From Hydractinia symbiolongicarpus (lineage: Eukaryota > Cnidaria > Hydrozoa > Anthoathecata > Hydractiniidae), in assembly GCF_029227915.1 (NCBI RefSeq), contig NC_079875.1, positions 31,751,501 to 31,815,500 on the forward strand: a stretch of DNA of 64,000 bases, read 5' to 3'. This document shows positions 45,640-60,389 of this stretch, in pieces. Under the pieces are notes generated by a model, which did not search any database, had not been told where the DNA came from, and saw only the letters and a program-made list of their open reading frames with translations. Made by a program: the position numbers and the translations under genes. The first letter of the stretch is position 1. Every line of letters starts with the position of its first letter.

Positions 45640-48600
45640 CCTCGTCTCAGGTTCTATATATTTTTGTCGTAAAATTGATAAACGAGGCATTTAAAGGAGA
45701 CGAGTGTTGTATATTCGCGATTTTTCGTATTGATACAAGATAATTGTACTTTAGGGTTGACAACCTGGTCTCAGGTTCTATATATTTTAGCCGTAACATT
45801 GATAAACAAGGCATTTCAAAGTGACGACTGTTATATATTTGCAATTTTTCGTATTGATACAAGATAATTGTCATTTAGGGACGACAACCTCGTCTCCGGT
45901 TCTATATACTTTAGCTGTAAAATTGATAAACGAGCCATTTAAATGAAACCCGTGTTATATATTCGCTATTTTTCGTATTGATACACAATAACTTTCATTT
46001 AGGCATTTAGGGTTGATAACCTCGCCTCAGGTTCTATATATTTTAGCCGTAAAATTGATAAACGAGGCATTTAAAAGAGACGAGAGTTATATATTTGCTA
46101 TTTCTCGTGTTGATACAAGATAATTGTCATTTTGGGACGACAACCTTGTCTCTGGTTCTATATATTTTAGTCGTAAAAGTGATAAACGAGGCATTTAAAA
46201 AAGACGAGAGTTATATATTTGCTAATTTTCGTATTGATACAAGATAATTGTACTTTAGGGTTGACAAACTCGTCTCAGGTTCTATATATTTTAGTCGTAA
46301 AATTGATAAACGAGGCATTTAAAGAGACGAGAGTTATATATTTGCTATCTTTCGTATTGATACAAGATAATTGTAATTTAGGGTTTAACAGCGTCTCAGG
46401 TTCTATATATTTTAGCCGTAAAATTGATAAACGAGGCATTTAAAAGAGACGAGTGTCATGTACTTGCGATTTTACTTTTTGATACAAGATAATTGTATTT
46501 TAGGATCGACAACCTCGTCTCAGGTTCTATATACTTTAGTTATAAGATTGATAAGCGAGGCAGTTCAGAGTGACGAGTGTCATGTATTTGCAATTTTTCG
46601 TGTTGATACAGATAATTGTAATTTAGGGACGACAACCTCGTTAAAGGTACTATATATTTTAGTCGTAAAATTGATAAACGAGGCATTTAAAGGAGACGAA
46701 TGTTGTATACTTGCGATTTTTCGTATTGATACAAGATAATTATCATTTAGGGACGACAACCTCGTCTCCGGTTTCATATACTTTAGTCGTAAAATTGACA
46801 AACGAGGCATTTAAAGAGACGAGTTTCATATATTTGCTATTTTTGGTATTGATACAAGATAATTGTCATTTATGTATTTAGGGTTGACAACCTCGAGTGA
46901 GGTTCTATATATTTTAACCGTAAAATTGATAAACGAGACATTTCAAAGTGACGAGTGTTATATATTTGCGATTTTTCGTATTCATAGAAGATAATTGTCA
47001 TTTAGGGTCGACAACCACGCCTCAGGTTCTATATACTTTAGTTGTAAAATTGATAAACGAGGCATTTCAGAGTGACGAGTTTCATGTATTTGCGATTTTT
47101 CGTGTTGATACAAGATAATGGTCAGTTAGGGACGACAACCTCGTTAAAAGTTCTATATATTTTTGTCGTAAAATTGATAAACGAGGCATTTAAAGGAGAC
47201 GAGTGTTGTATATTCGCGATTTTTCGTATTGATACAAGATAATTGTACTTTAGGGTTGACAACCTGGTCTCAGGTTCTATATATTTTAGCCGTAACATTG
47301 ATAAACAAGGCGTTTCAAACTGACGACTGTTATATATTTGCAATTTTTCGTATTGATACAAAATAATTGTCATTTAGGCATTTAGGGTTGATAACCTCGT
47401 CTCAGGTTCTATATATTTTAGCTGTAAAATTGATAAACGAGCCATTTAAATGAAACCCGTGTTATATATTCGCTATTTTTCGTATTGATACAAGATAATT
47501 GTACTTTAGGGTTGACAACCTCGTCTCAAGTTCTATATATTTTTGCCGTAATATTGATAAACGAGGCATTTAAAAAATACGAGTGTCATGTATTTGCGAT
47601 TTTTCGTATTGATACAAAATAATTGTCATTTAGGCATTTAGGGTTGATAACCTCGTCTCAGGTTCTATATTTTTTAGCCGTAAAATTGATAAACGAGGCA
47701 TTTAAAAGAGACGAGTGTCATGTACTTCCGATTTTACGTATTGATACAAGATAATTGTACTTTAGGGTCGACAACGCCTCAAGTTCTATATATTTTAGCC
47801 TTAAAATTGATATAGAAGGCATGTCAAAGTGTCGACTATTGTGTATTTGCGATTTTTTGTGTGGATACAAGATAATTGTACTTTAGGCTCGACAACCTCG
47901 TCTCAGTTTCTAGATATTTTAACTGTAAAATTGATAAACAAGGCATTTCAAAGTGTCGAGCATCATCTATTTCCCATCTTTCGTATTGATACAAGATAAT
48001 TGTACTTTTGGGTCAACAACGTCTCAGGTTCTATATATTTCAGCCGCAAAATTGATAAACAAGACATTTCAAAGTATCGAGTGTCATATATTTGCGATTT
48101 TTTGTATTGATACAAGATAATTGTACTTTAGGGTCATCAACGTATTAGGTTCGATATATTTTTGTCGTAAAATGGGTAAACGAGGGCTTTATGAGAGATG
48201 AGCATCATATATTTGCGATTTTTCGAACTGATACAAGATAATTGTCAATTAGGGACGACAAACTCGTTTGAGGTTCTATATACTTTAGTTGTAAAATTGA
48301 CAAACGAGGCATTTAAAGAGACGAGTATCATATATTTGCTATTTTTGGTATTGATACAAGATAATTGTCATTTAGGTATTTAGGGTTGACAACCTCGTCT
48401 GAGGTTCTATATATTTTAACCGTAAAATTGATAAACGAGGCATTTCAAAGTGACGAGTGTTATATATTTGCGATTTTTCGTATTCATAGAAGATAATTGT
48501 CATTTAGGGTCGACAACCTCGTCTCAGGTTCTATATACTTTAGTTGTAAAATTGATAAACGAGGCATTTTAGAGTGACGAGTTTCATGTATTTTTGATTT

Positions 48601-48890
48601 TTCTAGTTGATACAAGATAATGGTCAGTTAGGGACGACAACCTCGTTAAAAGTTCTATATATTTTAGTCGTAAAATTGATAAACGAGGCATTTAAAGGAG
48701 ACGAGTGTTGTATATTCGCGATTTTTCGTATTGATACAAGATAATTGTACTTTAGGGTTGACAACCTCGTCTCAGGTTCTATATATTTTAGCTGTAAAAT
48801 TAATAAACGAGCCATTTATATGAAACCCGTGTTATATATTCGCCATTTTTCGTGTTGATACAAGATAATTGTACTTTAGGGTTGACAACC
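45640..48890 (+). repeat. Higher-order block, copy 1
   Basis: This segment recurs at +6120 bp (51760-55000). Its first ~1.35 kb also recurs at +4125 bp (49765-51010). These offsets are close to 49 and 33 monomers. The copies differ by only scattered bases, so the duplications are recent. Confidence 0.8.
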
Positions 48891-49099
48891 TCGTCTCAAG
48901 TTCTATATATATTTGCCGTAAGATTGATAAACGAGGCATTTAAAAAATACGAGTGTCATGTATTTGCGATTTTTCGTATTGATACAAAATAATTGTCATT
49001 TAGGCATTTAGGGTTGATAACCTCGTCTCAGGTTCTATATATTTTAGCCGTAAAATTGATAAACGAGGCATTTCAAAGTGACGAGTGTTATATATTTGC

Positions 49100-51000
49100 G
49101 ATTTTTCGTATTTATAGAAGATAATTGTCATTTAGGGTCGACAACCACGTCTCAGGTTCTATATACTTTAGTTGTAAAATTGATAAACGAGACATTTCAG
49201 AGTGACGAGTTTCATGTATTTGCGATTTTTCTAGTTGATACAAGATAATGGTCAGTTAGGGACGACAACCTCGTTAAAAGTTCTATATATTTTTGTCGTA
49301 AAATTGATAAACGAGCCATTTAAATGAAACCCGTGTTATATATTCGCTATTTTTCGTATTGATACAAGATAATTGTACTTTAGGGTTGACAACCTGGTCT
49401 CAGGTTCTATATATTTTAGCCGTAACATTGATAAACAAGGCATTTCAAAGTGACGAGAGTTATATATTTGCTATTTTTCGTATTGATACAAGATAATTGT
49501 ACTTTAGGGACGACAACCTCGTCTCCGGTTCTATATACTCTAGCTGTAAAATTGATAAACGAGCCATTTAAATGAAACCCGTGTTATATTTTCGCTATTT
49601 TTCGTATTGATACAAGATAATTGTCATTTAGGGTCGACAACCTCGTCTCAGGTTCGATATATTTTAGTCGTAAAAGTGATAAACGAGGCATTTAAAAGAG
49701 ACGAGAGTTATATATTTGCTATTTTTCGTATTGATACAAGAGAATTGTACTTTAGGGTTGACAACCTCGTCTCAGGTTTTATATATTTTTGTCGTAAAAT
49801 TGATAAACGAGGCATTTAAAGGAGACGAGTGTTGTATATTCGCGATTTTTCGTATTGATACAAGATAATTGTACTTTAGGGTTGACAACCTGGTCTCAGG
49901 TTCTATATATTTTAGCCGTAACATTGATAAACAAGGCATTTCAAAGTGACGACTGTTATATATTTGCAATTTTTCGTATTGATACAAGATAATTGTCATT
50001 TAGGGACGACAACCTCGTCTCCTGTTCTATATACTTTAGCTGTAAAATTGATAAACGAGCCATTTAAATGAAACCCGTGTTATATATTCGCTATTTTTCG
50101 TATTGATACACAATAATTTTCATTTAGGCATTTAGGGTTGATAACCTCGCCTCAGGTTCTATATATTTTAGCCGTAAAATTGATAAACGAGGCATTAAAA
50201 AGAGACGAGAGTTATATATTTGCTATTTCTCGTGTTGATACAAGATAATTGTCATTTTGGGACGACAACCTCGTCTCTGGTTCTATATATTTTAGTCGTA
50301 AAAGTGATAAACGAGGCATTTAAAAAAGACGAGAGTTATATATTTGCTATTTTTCGTATTGATACAAGATAATTGTACTTTAGGGTTGACAAACTCGTCT
50401 CAGGTTCTATATATTTTAGTCGTAAAATTGATAAACGAGGCATTTAAAGAGACGAGAGTTATATATTTGCTATCTTTCGTATTGATACAAGATAATTGTA
50501 ATTTAGGGTTTAACAGCGTCTCAGGTTCTATATATTTTAGCCGTAAAATTGATAAACGAGGCATTTAAAAGAGACGAGTGTCATGTACTTGCGATTTTAC
50601 TTTTTGATACAAGATAATTGTATTTTAGGATCGACAACCTCGTCTCAGGTTCTATATACTTTAGTTATAAGATTGATAAGCGAGGCAGTTCAGAGTGACG
50701 AGTGTCATGTATTTGCAATTTTTCGTGTTGATACAGATAATTGTAATTTAGGGACGACAACCTCGTTAAAGGTACTATATATTTTAGTCGTAAAATTGAT
50801 AAACGAGGCATTTAAAGGAGACGAATGTTGTATACTTGCGATTTTTCGTATTGATACAAGATAATTATCATTTAGGGACGACAACCTCGTCTCCGGTTTC
50901 ATATACTTTAGTCGTAAAATTGACAAACGAGGCATTTAAAGAGACGAGTTTCATATATTTGCTATTTTTGGTATTGATACAAGATAATTGTCATTTAGGT
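49100..51000 (+). repeat. Higher-order block duplicated at +1995 bp
   Basis: Segment repeated at 51095-52995 (offset 1995 bp, about 16 monomers). Its left part also resembles 45.2-45.6 kb at an offset near 3.88 kb (about 31 monomers). The pattern fits unequal exchange in register. Confidence 0.8.
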
Positions 51001-54000
51001 ATTTAGGGACGACAACCTCGTCTCAGGTTCTATATATTTTTGTCGTAAAATTGATAAACGAGGCATTTAAAGGAGACGAGTGTTGTATATTCGCGATTTT
51101 TCGTATTGATACAAGATAATTGTCATTTAGGGTCGACAACCACGTCTCAGGTTCTATATACTTTAGTTGTAAAATTGATAAACGAGACATTTCAGAGTGA
51201 CGAGTTTCATGTATTTGCGATTTTTCTAGTTGATACAAGATAATGGTCAGTTAGGGACGACAACCTCGTTAAAAGTTCTATATATTTTTGTCGTAAAATT
51301 GATAAACGAGCCATTTAAATGAAACCCGTGTTATATATTCGCTATTTTTCGTATTGATACAAGATAATTGTACTTTAGGGTTGACAACCTGGTCTCAGGT
51401 TCTATATATTTTAGCCGTAACATTGATAAACAAGGCATTTCAAAGTGACGAGAGTTATATATTTGCTATTTTTCGTATTGATACAAGATAATTGTACTTT
51501 AGGGACGACAACCTCGTCTCCGGTTCTATATACTCTAGCTGTAAAATTGATAAACGAGCCATTTAAATGAAACCCGTGTTATATTTTCGCTATTTTTCGT
51601 ATTGATACAAGATAATTGTCATTTAGGGTCGACAACCTCGTCTCAGGTTCGATATATTTTAGTCGTAAAAGTGATAAACGAGGCATTTAAAAGAGACGAG
51701 AGTTATATATTTGCTATTTTTCGTATTGATACAAGAGAATTGTACTTTAGGGTTGACAACCTCGTCTCAGGTTTTATATATTTTTGTCGTAAAATTGATA
51801 AACGAGGCATTTAAAGGAGACGAGTGTTGTATATTCGCGATTTTTCGTATTGATACAAGATAATTGTACTTTAGGGTTGACAACCTGGTCTCAGGTTCTA
51901 TATATTTTAGCCGTAACATTGATAAACAAGGCATTTCAAAGTGACGACTGTTATATATTTGCAATTTTTCGTATTGATACAAGATAATTGTCATTTAGGG
52001 ACGACAACCTCGTCTCCTGTTCTATATACTTTAGCTGTAAAATTGATAAACGAGCCATTTAAATGAAACCCGTGTTATATATTCGCTATTTTTCGTATTG
52101 ATACACAATAATTTTCATTTAGGCATTTAGGGTTGATAACCTCGCCTCAGGTTCTATATATTTTAGCCGTAAAATTGATAAACGAGGCATTAAAAAGAGA
52201 CGAGAGTTATATATTTGCTATTTCTCGTGTTGATACAAGATAATTGTCATTTTGGGACGACAACCTCGTCTCTGGTTCTATATATTTTAGTCGTAAAAGT
52301 GATAAACGAGGCATTTAAAAAAGACGAGAGTTATATATTTGCTAATTTTCGTATTGATACAAGATAATTGTACTTTAGGGTTGACAAACTCGTCTCAGGT
52401 TCTATATATTTTAGTCGTAAAATTGATAAACGAGGCATTTAAAGAGACGAGAGTTATATATTTGCTATCTTTCGTATTGATACAAGATAATTGTAATTTA
52501 GGGTTTAACAGCGTCTCAGGTTCTATATATTTTAGCCGTAAAATTGATAAACGAGGCATTTAAAAGAGACGAGTGTCATGTACTTGCGATTTTACTTTTT
52601 GATACAAGATAATTGTATTTTAGGATCGACAACCTCGTCTCAGGTTCTATATACTTTAGTTATAAGATTGATAAGCGAGGCAGTTCAGAGTGACGAGTGT
52701 CATGTATTTGCAATTTTTCGTGTTGATACAGATAATTGTAATTTAGGGACGACAACCTCGTTAAAGGTACTATTTATTTTAGTCGTAAAATTGATAAACG
52801 AGGCATTTAAAGGAGACGAATGTTGTATACTTGCGATTTTTCGTATTGATACAAAATAATTATCATTTAGGGACGACAACCTCGTCTCCGGTTTCATATA
52901 CTTTAGTCGTAAAATTGACAAACGAGGCATTTAAAGAGACGAGTTTCATATATTTGCTATTTTTGGTATTGATACAAGATAATTGTCATTTAGGTATTTA
53001 GGGTTGACAACCTCGAGTGAGGTTCTATATATTTTAACCGTAAAATTGATAAACGAGGCATTTCAAAGTGACGAGTGTTATATATTTGCGATTTTTCGTA
53101 TTCATAGAAGATAATTGTCATTTAGGGTCGACAACCACGTCTCAGGTTCTATATACTTTAGTTGTAAAATTGATAAACGAGGCATTTCAGAGTGACGAGT
53201 TTCATGTATTTGCGATTTTTCGTGTTGATACAAGATAATGGTCAGTTAGGGACGACAACCTCGTTAAAAGTTCTATATATTTTTGTCGTAAAATTGATAA
53301 ACGAGGCATTTAAAGGAGACGAGTGTTGTATATTTGCGATTTTTCGTATTGATACAAGATAATTGTACTTTAGGGTTGACAACCTGGTCTCAGGTTCTAT
53401 ATATTTTAGCCGTAACATTGATAAACAAGGCATTTCAAACTGACGACTGTTATATATTTGCAATTTTTCGTATTGATACAAAATAATTGTCATTTAGGCA
53501 TTTAGGGTTGATAACCTTGTCTCAGGTTCTATATATTTTAGCTGTAAAATTGATAAACGAGCCATTTAAATGAAACCCGTGTTATATATTCGCTATTTTT
53601 CGTATTGATACAAGATAATTGTACTTTAGGGTTGACAACCTCGTCTCAAGTTCTATATATTTTTGCCGTAATATTGATAAACGAGGCATTTAAAAAATAC
53701 GAGTGTCATGTATTTGCGATTTTTCGTATTGATACAAAATAATTGTCATTTAGGCATTTAGGGTTGATAACCTCGTCTCAGGTTCTATATTTTTTAGCCG
53801 TAAAATTGATAAACGAGGCATTTAAAAGAGACGAGTGTCATGTACTTCCGATTTTACGTATTGATACAAGATAATTGTACTTTAGGGTCGACAACGCCTC
53901 AAGTTCTATATATTTTAGCCTTAAAATTGATATAGAAGGCATGTCAAAGTGTCGACTATTGTGTATTTGCGATTTTTTGTGTGGATACAAGATAATTGTA

Positions 54001-55859
54001 CTTTAGGCTCGACAACCTCGTCTCAGTTTCTAGATATTTTAACTGTAAAATTGATAAACAAGGCATTTCAAAGTGTCGAGCATCATCCATTTCCCATCTT
54101 TCGTGTTGATACAAGATAATTGTACTTTTGGGTCAACAACGTCTCAGGTTCTATATATTTCAGCCGCAAAATTGATAAACAAGACATTTCAAAGTATCGA
54201 GTGTCATATATTTGCGATTTTTTGTATTGATACAAGATAATTGTACTTTAGGGTCATCAACGTATTAGGTTCGATATATTTTTGTCGTAAAATGGGTAAA
54301 CGAGGGCTTTATGAGAGATGAGCATCATATATTTGCGATTTTTCGAACTGATACAAGATAATTGTCAATTAGGGACGACAAACTCGTTTGAGGTTCTATA
54401 TACTTTAGTTGTAAAATTGACAAACGAGGCATTTAAAGAGACGAGTATCATATATTTGCTATTTTTGGTATTGATACAAGATAATTGTCATTTAGGTATT
54501 TAGGGTTGACAACCTCGTCTGAGGTTCTATATATTTTAACCGTAAAATTGATAAACGAGGCATTTCAAAGTGACGAGTGTTATATATTTGCGATTTTTCG
54601 TATTCATAGAAGATAATTGTCATTTGGGTACGACAACCTCGTCTCAGGTTCTATATACTTTAGTTGTAAAATTGATAAACGAGGCATTTTAGAGTGACGA
54701 GTTTCATGTATTTTCGATTTTTCTAGTTGATACAAGATAATGGTCAGTTAGGGACGACAACCTCGTTAAAAGTTCTATATATTTTAGTCGTAAAATTGAT
54801 AAACGAGGCATTTAAAGGAGACGAGTGTTGTATATTCGCGATTTTTCGTATTGATACAAGATAATTGTACTTTAGGCTTGACAACCTTGTCTCAGTTTCT
54901 AGATATTTTAACCGTAAAATTGATAAACAAGGCATTTCAAAGTGTCGAGCATCATCTATTTCCCATTTTTCGTATTGATACAAGATAATTGTACTTTAGG
55001 GTCAACAACCTCGTTTCAGGTTCCTATATTTTCCGTGATAAATTGATAAACGAGGGATTTAGAACAGACTAGTGTCTCATATATTTGCGATATTTTGTAT
55101 TAATACAGGATAATTGTAATTAAGGGTCAACAACTCCGTGTTAAGTTCTTATATCTTAGCCGTACAATTGATGAACGAGGCATTTAAAAGAGACAAGTGT
55201 TATATACTTGCAATTTTTCCTATTGATGCAAGATAATTATCATTTAGGGGCGACAACCTCGTCTCAGGTTCTTTATATTTTAGTCCGAAAATTAATGAAC
55301 GAGGCATTTAAAAGAGACAAGTGTTATATATTTGCAAATTTTCGTATTGATGCAAGATAATTATCATTTAGGGGCGACAACCTCGTCTCAGGTTCTACAT
55401 ATTTTAGCGGAAACCATGATAAACGACGCATTTAAAAGTGACGAGTGTCTCATATATTTGCAATTTTTTGAATTGATACACGATAATTGTCACTTAGGGT
55501 CAACAACCTCCTCTTAAGTTCTATATATTGTAGCCGTAAAATTGATAAACGAGGCATTTAAAAGTGACGAGTGTCTCATATATTTGCGATTTTTCCTATT
55601 GATACACGATAATTGTCATTTAGGGTCAACAACCTCTTCTCAGTTCTATATATTTTAACCGTAAAATTGACAAACGAGGCATTTAGAAGAGACAAATGTC
55701 TCATATATTTGCGATTTTTCGCATTTCTACAGGATAATTGTCATTTAGGGTCAACAACCTCGTCTCAGGTTCTTATATATTAGCTGTGAAATTGATAAAT
55801 GAGGCATTAAAAAGAGATAAGTGTCTCATATATTTGCGATTTTTCGTATTTATGCAAGA

Positions 55860-56001
55860 CTAGTCGTTATCCCGTGGAAAACTCCACGGGTTCGCCAGTC
55901 CTTCTTATGCCACTTTGCGTGCGTCTCGCTACCTGCACAGCTACACTACCATTTTGCGTGACAGACAGACGGACAGACGTATACGGGTATTATAACATAG
56001 G
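55860..56001 (-). mobile_element. 142-bp non-autonomous Helitron-like insert, copy 1
   Basis: Inserted in a satellite monomer between A and T: the flanks join to GCAAGA-TAATTG, exactly the uninterrupted monomer. Read on the minus strand it starts CCTATGTTATAATACCCG and ends with a hairpin (CCCGTGGA / TCCACGGG at 55871-55890), 11 nt, and CTAG, followed by T. No target duplication. These are Helitron hallmarks except that the 5' end is CC rather than TC. No coding capacity. Confidence 0.7.
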
Positions 56002-56874
56002 TAATTGTTATTTTGGGTCGACAAACTCGTCTCAGGTTCTATGTAATCTAGCTGTGGAATTGACAAACGAGGGATTTTGAAAGAAACGAGTGTTGTATAT
56101 TTGCGATTTTTGGTATTGATACAAGATAATTGTCACTTAGGGACGACAACCTCGTCTCAGGTTCTATATATTTTAGCCGTAAAATTGATAAACAAGGCAT
56201 TTCAAAGTGACGAGTGTCATATATTTGCGATTTTAGTATTAATACAAGATAATTGTACTTTAGGGTCAACAACCTCGTTTCAGGTTCCTATATTTTCCGT
56301 GAAAAATTGATGAACGAGGCATTTAAAAGAGACAAGTGTTATATATTTGCAAGTTTTCGTATTGATGCAAGATAATTATCATTTAGGGGCGACAACCTCG
56401 TCTCAGGTTCTACATATTTTAGCGGAAACCATGATAAACGACGCATTTAAAAGTGACGAGTGTCTCATATATTTGCAATTTTTTGAATTGATACACGATA
56501 ATTGTCACTTAGGGTCAACAACCTCCTCTTAAGTTCTATATATTGTAGCCGTAAAATTGATAAATGAGGCATTTAAAAGTGACGAGTGTCTCATATATTT
56601 GCGATTTTTCCTATTGATACACGATAATTGTCATTTAGGGTCAACAACCTCTTCTCAGTTCTATATATTTTAACCGTAAAATTGACAAACGAGGCATTTA
56701 GAAGAGACAAATGTCTCATATATTTGCGATTTTTCGCATTTCTACAGGATAATTGTCATTTAGGGTCAACAACCTCGTCTCAGGTTCTTATATATTAGCT
56801 GTGAAATTGATAAATGAGGCATTAAAAAGAGATAAGTGTCTCATATATTTGCGATTTTTCGTATTTATGCAAGA

Positions 56875-57016
56875 CTAGTCGTTATCCCGTGGAAAACTCC
56901 ACGGGTTCGCCAGTCCTTTTTATGCCACTTTGCGTGCGTCTCGCTACCTGCACAGCTACACTACCATTTTGCGTGACAGACAGACGGACGGACGTATACG
57001 GGTATTATAACATAGG
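56875..57016 (-). mobile_element. 142-bp Helitron-like insert, copy 2
   Basis: Same insert at the same monomer position, 1015 bp from copy 1 and nearly identical. It arose by duplication of a block (insert plus about seven monomers), not by a new insertion. Confidence 0.7.
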
Positions 57017-58739
57017 TAATTGTTATTTTGGGTCGACAAACTCGTCTCAGGTTCTATGTAATCTAGCTGTGGAATTGACAAACGAGGGATTTTGAAAGAA
57101 ACGAGTGTTGTATATTTGCGATTTTTGGTATTGATACAAGATAATTGTCACTTAGGGACGACAACCTCGTCTCAGGTTCTATATATTTTAGCCGTAAAAT
57201 TGATAAACAAGGCATTTCAAAGTGACGAGTGTCATATATTTGCGATTTTAGTATTAATGCAAGATAATTGTACTTTAGGGTCAACAACCTCGTTTCAGGT
57301 TCCTATATTTTCCGTGAAAAATTGATGAACGAGGCATTTAAAAGAGACAAGTGTTATATATTTGCAAGTTTTCGTATTGATGCAAGATAATTATCATTTA
57401 GGGGCGACAACCTCGTCTCAGGTTCTACATATTTTAGCGGAAAAATTGATAAACGAGGCATTTTAATGAGACTAGTCTCATATATTTGTGATTTTTTGTA
57501 TTGATAAAGGATAATTGTCATTTAGGATCGGCAACCTCCTCTCAGGTTCTCTATATTTTAGTCGTAAAATTGATAAACGAGGCATTTCAATGAGACTAGT
57601 CTCATATATTTGTGATTTTTCGTATTGATAAAGGATAATTGTCATTCAGAGTCGACAACCTCGTCTCAGGTTCTCTATATTTGAGTCGTAAAATTAATAA
57701 ACGAAGCATTTAAAAGAGACGAGTGTTATATACTTGCAATTTTTCGTATTGGTACAAGAAATTTGTCATTTAGGGACGACAACCTCGTCTCAGGTTCTAC
57801 ATATTTTATCTGTAAAATTAATAAACGAGGCTTTTCAATGAGACTAGTCTCATATATTTGCAATTTTTCGTATTGATAAAGGAAAATTGTCATTTAGAGT
57901 AGACAACCTCGTCTCAGGTTCTCTATATTTTAGCCGTAAAATTGATAACCAAGGCATTTCAAAGTGACGAGTGTCATATATTTGCGATTTTAGTATTAAT
58001 ACAAGATAATTGTACTTTAGGGTCAACAACCTCGTTTCAGGTTCCTATATTTTCCGTGATAAATTGATAAACGAGGGATTTAGAACAGACTAGTGTCTCA
58101 TATATTTGCGATATTTTGTATTAATACAGGATAATTGTAATTAAGGGTCAACAACTCCGTGTTAAGTTCTTATGACTTAGCCGTACAATTGATGAACGAG
58201 GCATTTAAAAGAGACAAGTGTTATATACTTGCAATTTTTCCTATTGATGCAAGATAATTATCATTTAGGGGCGACAACCTCGTCTCAGGTTCTTTATATT
58301 TTAGTCCGAAAATTAATGAACGAGGCATTTAAAAGAGGCAAGTGTTATATATTTGCAAATTTTCGTATTGATGCAAGATAATTATCATTTAGGGGCGACA
58401 ACCTCGTCTCAGGTTCTACATATTTTAACTGTAAAATTGACAAACGAGGCATTTAGAAGAGACAAATGTCTCATATATTTGCGATTTTTCGTATTGCTAC
58501 AGGATAATTGTCATTTAGGGTCAACAACCTCGTCTCAGGTTCTACAAATTTTAGCGGAAAAATTGATAAACGAGGCATTTTAATGAGACTAGTCTCATAT
58601 ATTTGTGATTTTTTGTATTGATAAAGGATAATTGTCATTTAGGATCGGCAACCTCCTCTCAGGTTCTCTATATTTTAGTCGTAAAATTGATAAACGAGGC
58701 ATTTAAAACAGACTAGTGTCTCATATATTTGCGATTTTT

Positions 58740-59520
58740 GTATTGATACAAGATAATTGTCATTTAGGGTCAACAAAATCGCCTCAAGTTCCTTATATTT
58801 TGGCCGTAAATTTGATAAAACGAGGCATTTAAAAGAGACGAGTGTTACATATTTGCAATTTTTCGTATTGGTACAAGATAATTGCCATTTAGGGACGACA
58901 ACCTCGTCTCAGGTTCTACATACTTTAGTCGTAAAATTGATAAACGAGGCATTTCAATGAGACTAGTCTCATATATTTGTGATTTTTCGTATTGATAAAG
59001 GATAATTGTCATTCAGAGTCGACAACCTCGTCTCAGGTTCTCTATATTTGAGTCGTAAAATTGATAAACGAAGCATTTAAAAGAGACGAGTGTTATATAC
59101 TTGCAATTTTTCGTATTGGTACAAGAAATTTGTCATTTAGGGACGACAACCTCGTCTCAGGTTCTACATATTTTATCTGTAAAATTAATAAACGAGGCTT
59201 TTCAATGAGACTAGTCTCATATATTTGCAATTTTTTGTATTGATAAAGAAAAATTGTCATTTAGAGTAGACAACCTCGTCTCAGGTTCTCTATATTTTAG
59301 CCGTAAAATTGATAACCAAGGCATTTCAAAGTGACGAGTGTCATATATTTGCGATTTTAGTATTAATACAAGATAATTGTGCTTTAGGGTCAACAACCTC
59401 GTTTCAGGTTCCTATATTTTCCGTGATAAATTGATAAACGAGGGATTTAGAACAGACTAGTGTCTCATATATTTGCGATATTTTGTATTAATACAGGATA
59501 ATTGTAATTAAGGGTCAACA
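58740..59520 (+). repeat. Block repeated at +2256 bp in the right half of the array
   Basis: The monomer series from ~58740 recurs from ~60996. Allowing for the 142-bp insert inside the interval, the offset is close to 17 monomers. A marker variant (TCCTATATTTTCCGTGATAA) occurs near 55022, 58041, 59409 and, with one or two changes, 61670. Confidence 0.75.
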
Positions 59521-60247
59521 ACTCCGTGTTAAGTTCTTATATCTTAGCCGTACAATTGATGAACGAGGCATTTAAAAGAGACAAGTGTTATATACTTGCA
59601 ATTTTTCCTATTGATGCAAGATAATTATCATTTAGGGGCGACAACCTCGTCTCAGGTTCTTTATATTTTAGTCCGAAAATTAATGAACGAGGCATTTAAA
59701 AGAGACAAGTGTTATATATTTGCAAATTTTCGTATTGATGCAAGATAATTATCATTTAGGGGCGACAACCTCGTCTCAGGTTCTACATATTTTAGCGGAA
59801 ACCATGATAAACGACGCATTTAAAAGTGACGAGTGTCTCATATATTTGCAATTTTTTGAATTGATACACGATAATTGTCACTTAGGGTCAACAACCTCCT
59901 CTTAAGTTCTATATATTGTAGCCGTAAAATTGATAAACGAGGCATTTAAAAGTGACGAGTGTCTCATATATTTGCGATTTTTCCTATTGATACACGATAA
60001 TTGTCATTTAGGGTCAACAACCTCTTCTCAGTTCTATATATTTTAACCGTAAAATTGACAAACGAGGCATTTAGAAGAGACAAATGTCTCATATATTTGC
60101 GATTTTTCGCATTTCTACAGGATAATTGTCATTTAGGGTCAACAACCTCGTCTCAGGTTCTTATATATTAGCTGTGAAATTGATAAATGAGGCATTAAAA
60201 AGAGATAAGTGTCTCATATATTTGCGATTTTTCGTATTTATGCAAGA

Positions 60248-60389
60248 CTAGTCGTTATCCCGTGGAAAACTCCACGGGTTCGCCAGTCCTTTTTATGCCA
60301 CTTTGCGTGCGTCTCGCTACCTGCACAGCTACACTACCATTTTGCGTGACAGACAGACGGACGGACGTATACGGGTATTATAACATAGG
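60248..60389 (-). mobile_element. 142-bp Helitron-like insert, copy 3
   Basis: Same insert, same monomer position, with flanks matching copies 1 and 2. It was carried by a larger block duplication (3373 bp from copy 2). Confidence 0.7.

Noticed and set aside
55874-57095. 68-residue frames starting MENSTGSP, repeated three times
   Set aside because: They read through the 142-bp Helitron-like insert and satellite; repetition comes from block duplication.
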